Shown here: positions 63,871-64,000 of the stretch, piece after piece | Layout: each line of letters begins with the position of its first letter | Position numbering within the stretch: the stretch's first letter is position 1 | From: Clostridiaceae bacterium | GTDB lineage: Bacteria > Bacillota > Clostridia > DSM-8532 | Assembly (NCBI GenBank): GCA_012521705.1 | Contig: JAAYLX010000039.1 | Span: 24,975 to 88,974 of the forward strand | DNA: 64,000 bases | Reading direction: 5' to 3' | The notes under the pieces: model-generated | Databases searched by the model: none | Seen by the model: the letters and a program-made list of their open reading frames with translations, nothing else | Told to the model about the DNA's origin: nothing | Position numbers and translations under genes: made by a program

Positions 63871-64000
63871 AATAAAGCTGTCGCCACTGCCGATGCTAAA
63901 GCGCGAAAGTGAGACAGCGAGCCAAAAAGGCGATGGACATTGAAAATTGAACAGTGTGTGAAGCATCATGTAAATGATGAGGAACTCGTTAAAATGCTTA

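Noticed and set aside
63579-63969. 102-aa and 124-aa minus-strand ORFs at the right end
   Set aside because: Lie over tandem promoters on the opposite strand; composition is an artefact of the repeated promoter modules

Overview
This 64 kb window comes from a moderately AT-rich, Firmicutes/Clostridia-type chromosome. Gene content suggests a relative of Clostridium (Acetivibrio) thermocellum, which is an inference only. It is mostly core genome. The order is: hppA (truncated by the window start); a sulfur/thio-tRNA block (tcdA-like, Rrf2, metY, mnmA, cysK); der-plsY-gpsA; glgC/glgD; a J-protein/clpB operon with a CtsR box; cdd, era, recO; an NlpC/P60 peptidase with a structured leader; a carboxynorspermidine pathway pair; an FNR-like regulator plus flavodiiron/DUF438 module; a three-gene biotin-dependent carboxyltransferase set; pgi-secG-uvrB-ung; spoIVB; pgeF; comEC; speB; thyA-folA; a Val T-box and valS; an LCP-family gene; and three tandem strong promoters at the right edge that look like an rRNA operon promoter region. 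No CRISPR array, prophage or transposase was seen. The strongest non-coding signals are: (1) a compact, highly structured GC-rich RNA candidate at about 62772-62878 on the minus strand; (2) a structured leader upstream of the NlpC/P60 gene; (3) an LCP gene whose only RBS-positioned in-frame start is ATT; (4) a perfect 18-bp palindrome upstream of speB; and (5) a stand-alone MurD C-terminal domain gene. All family assignments come from reading the sequences; no database search was run.
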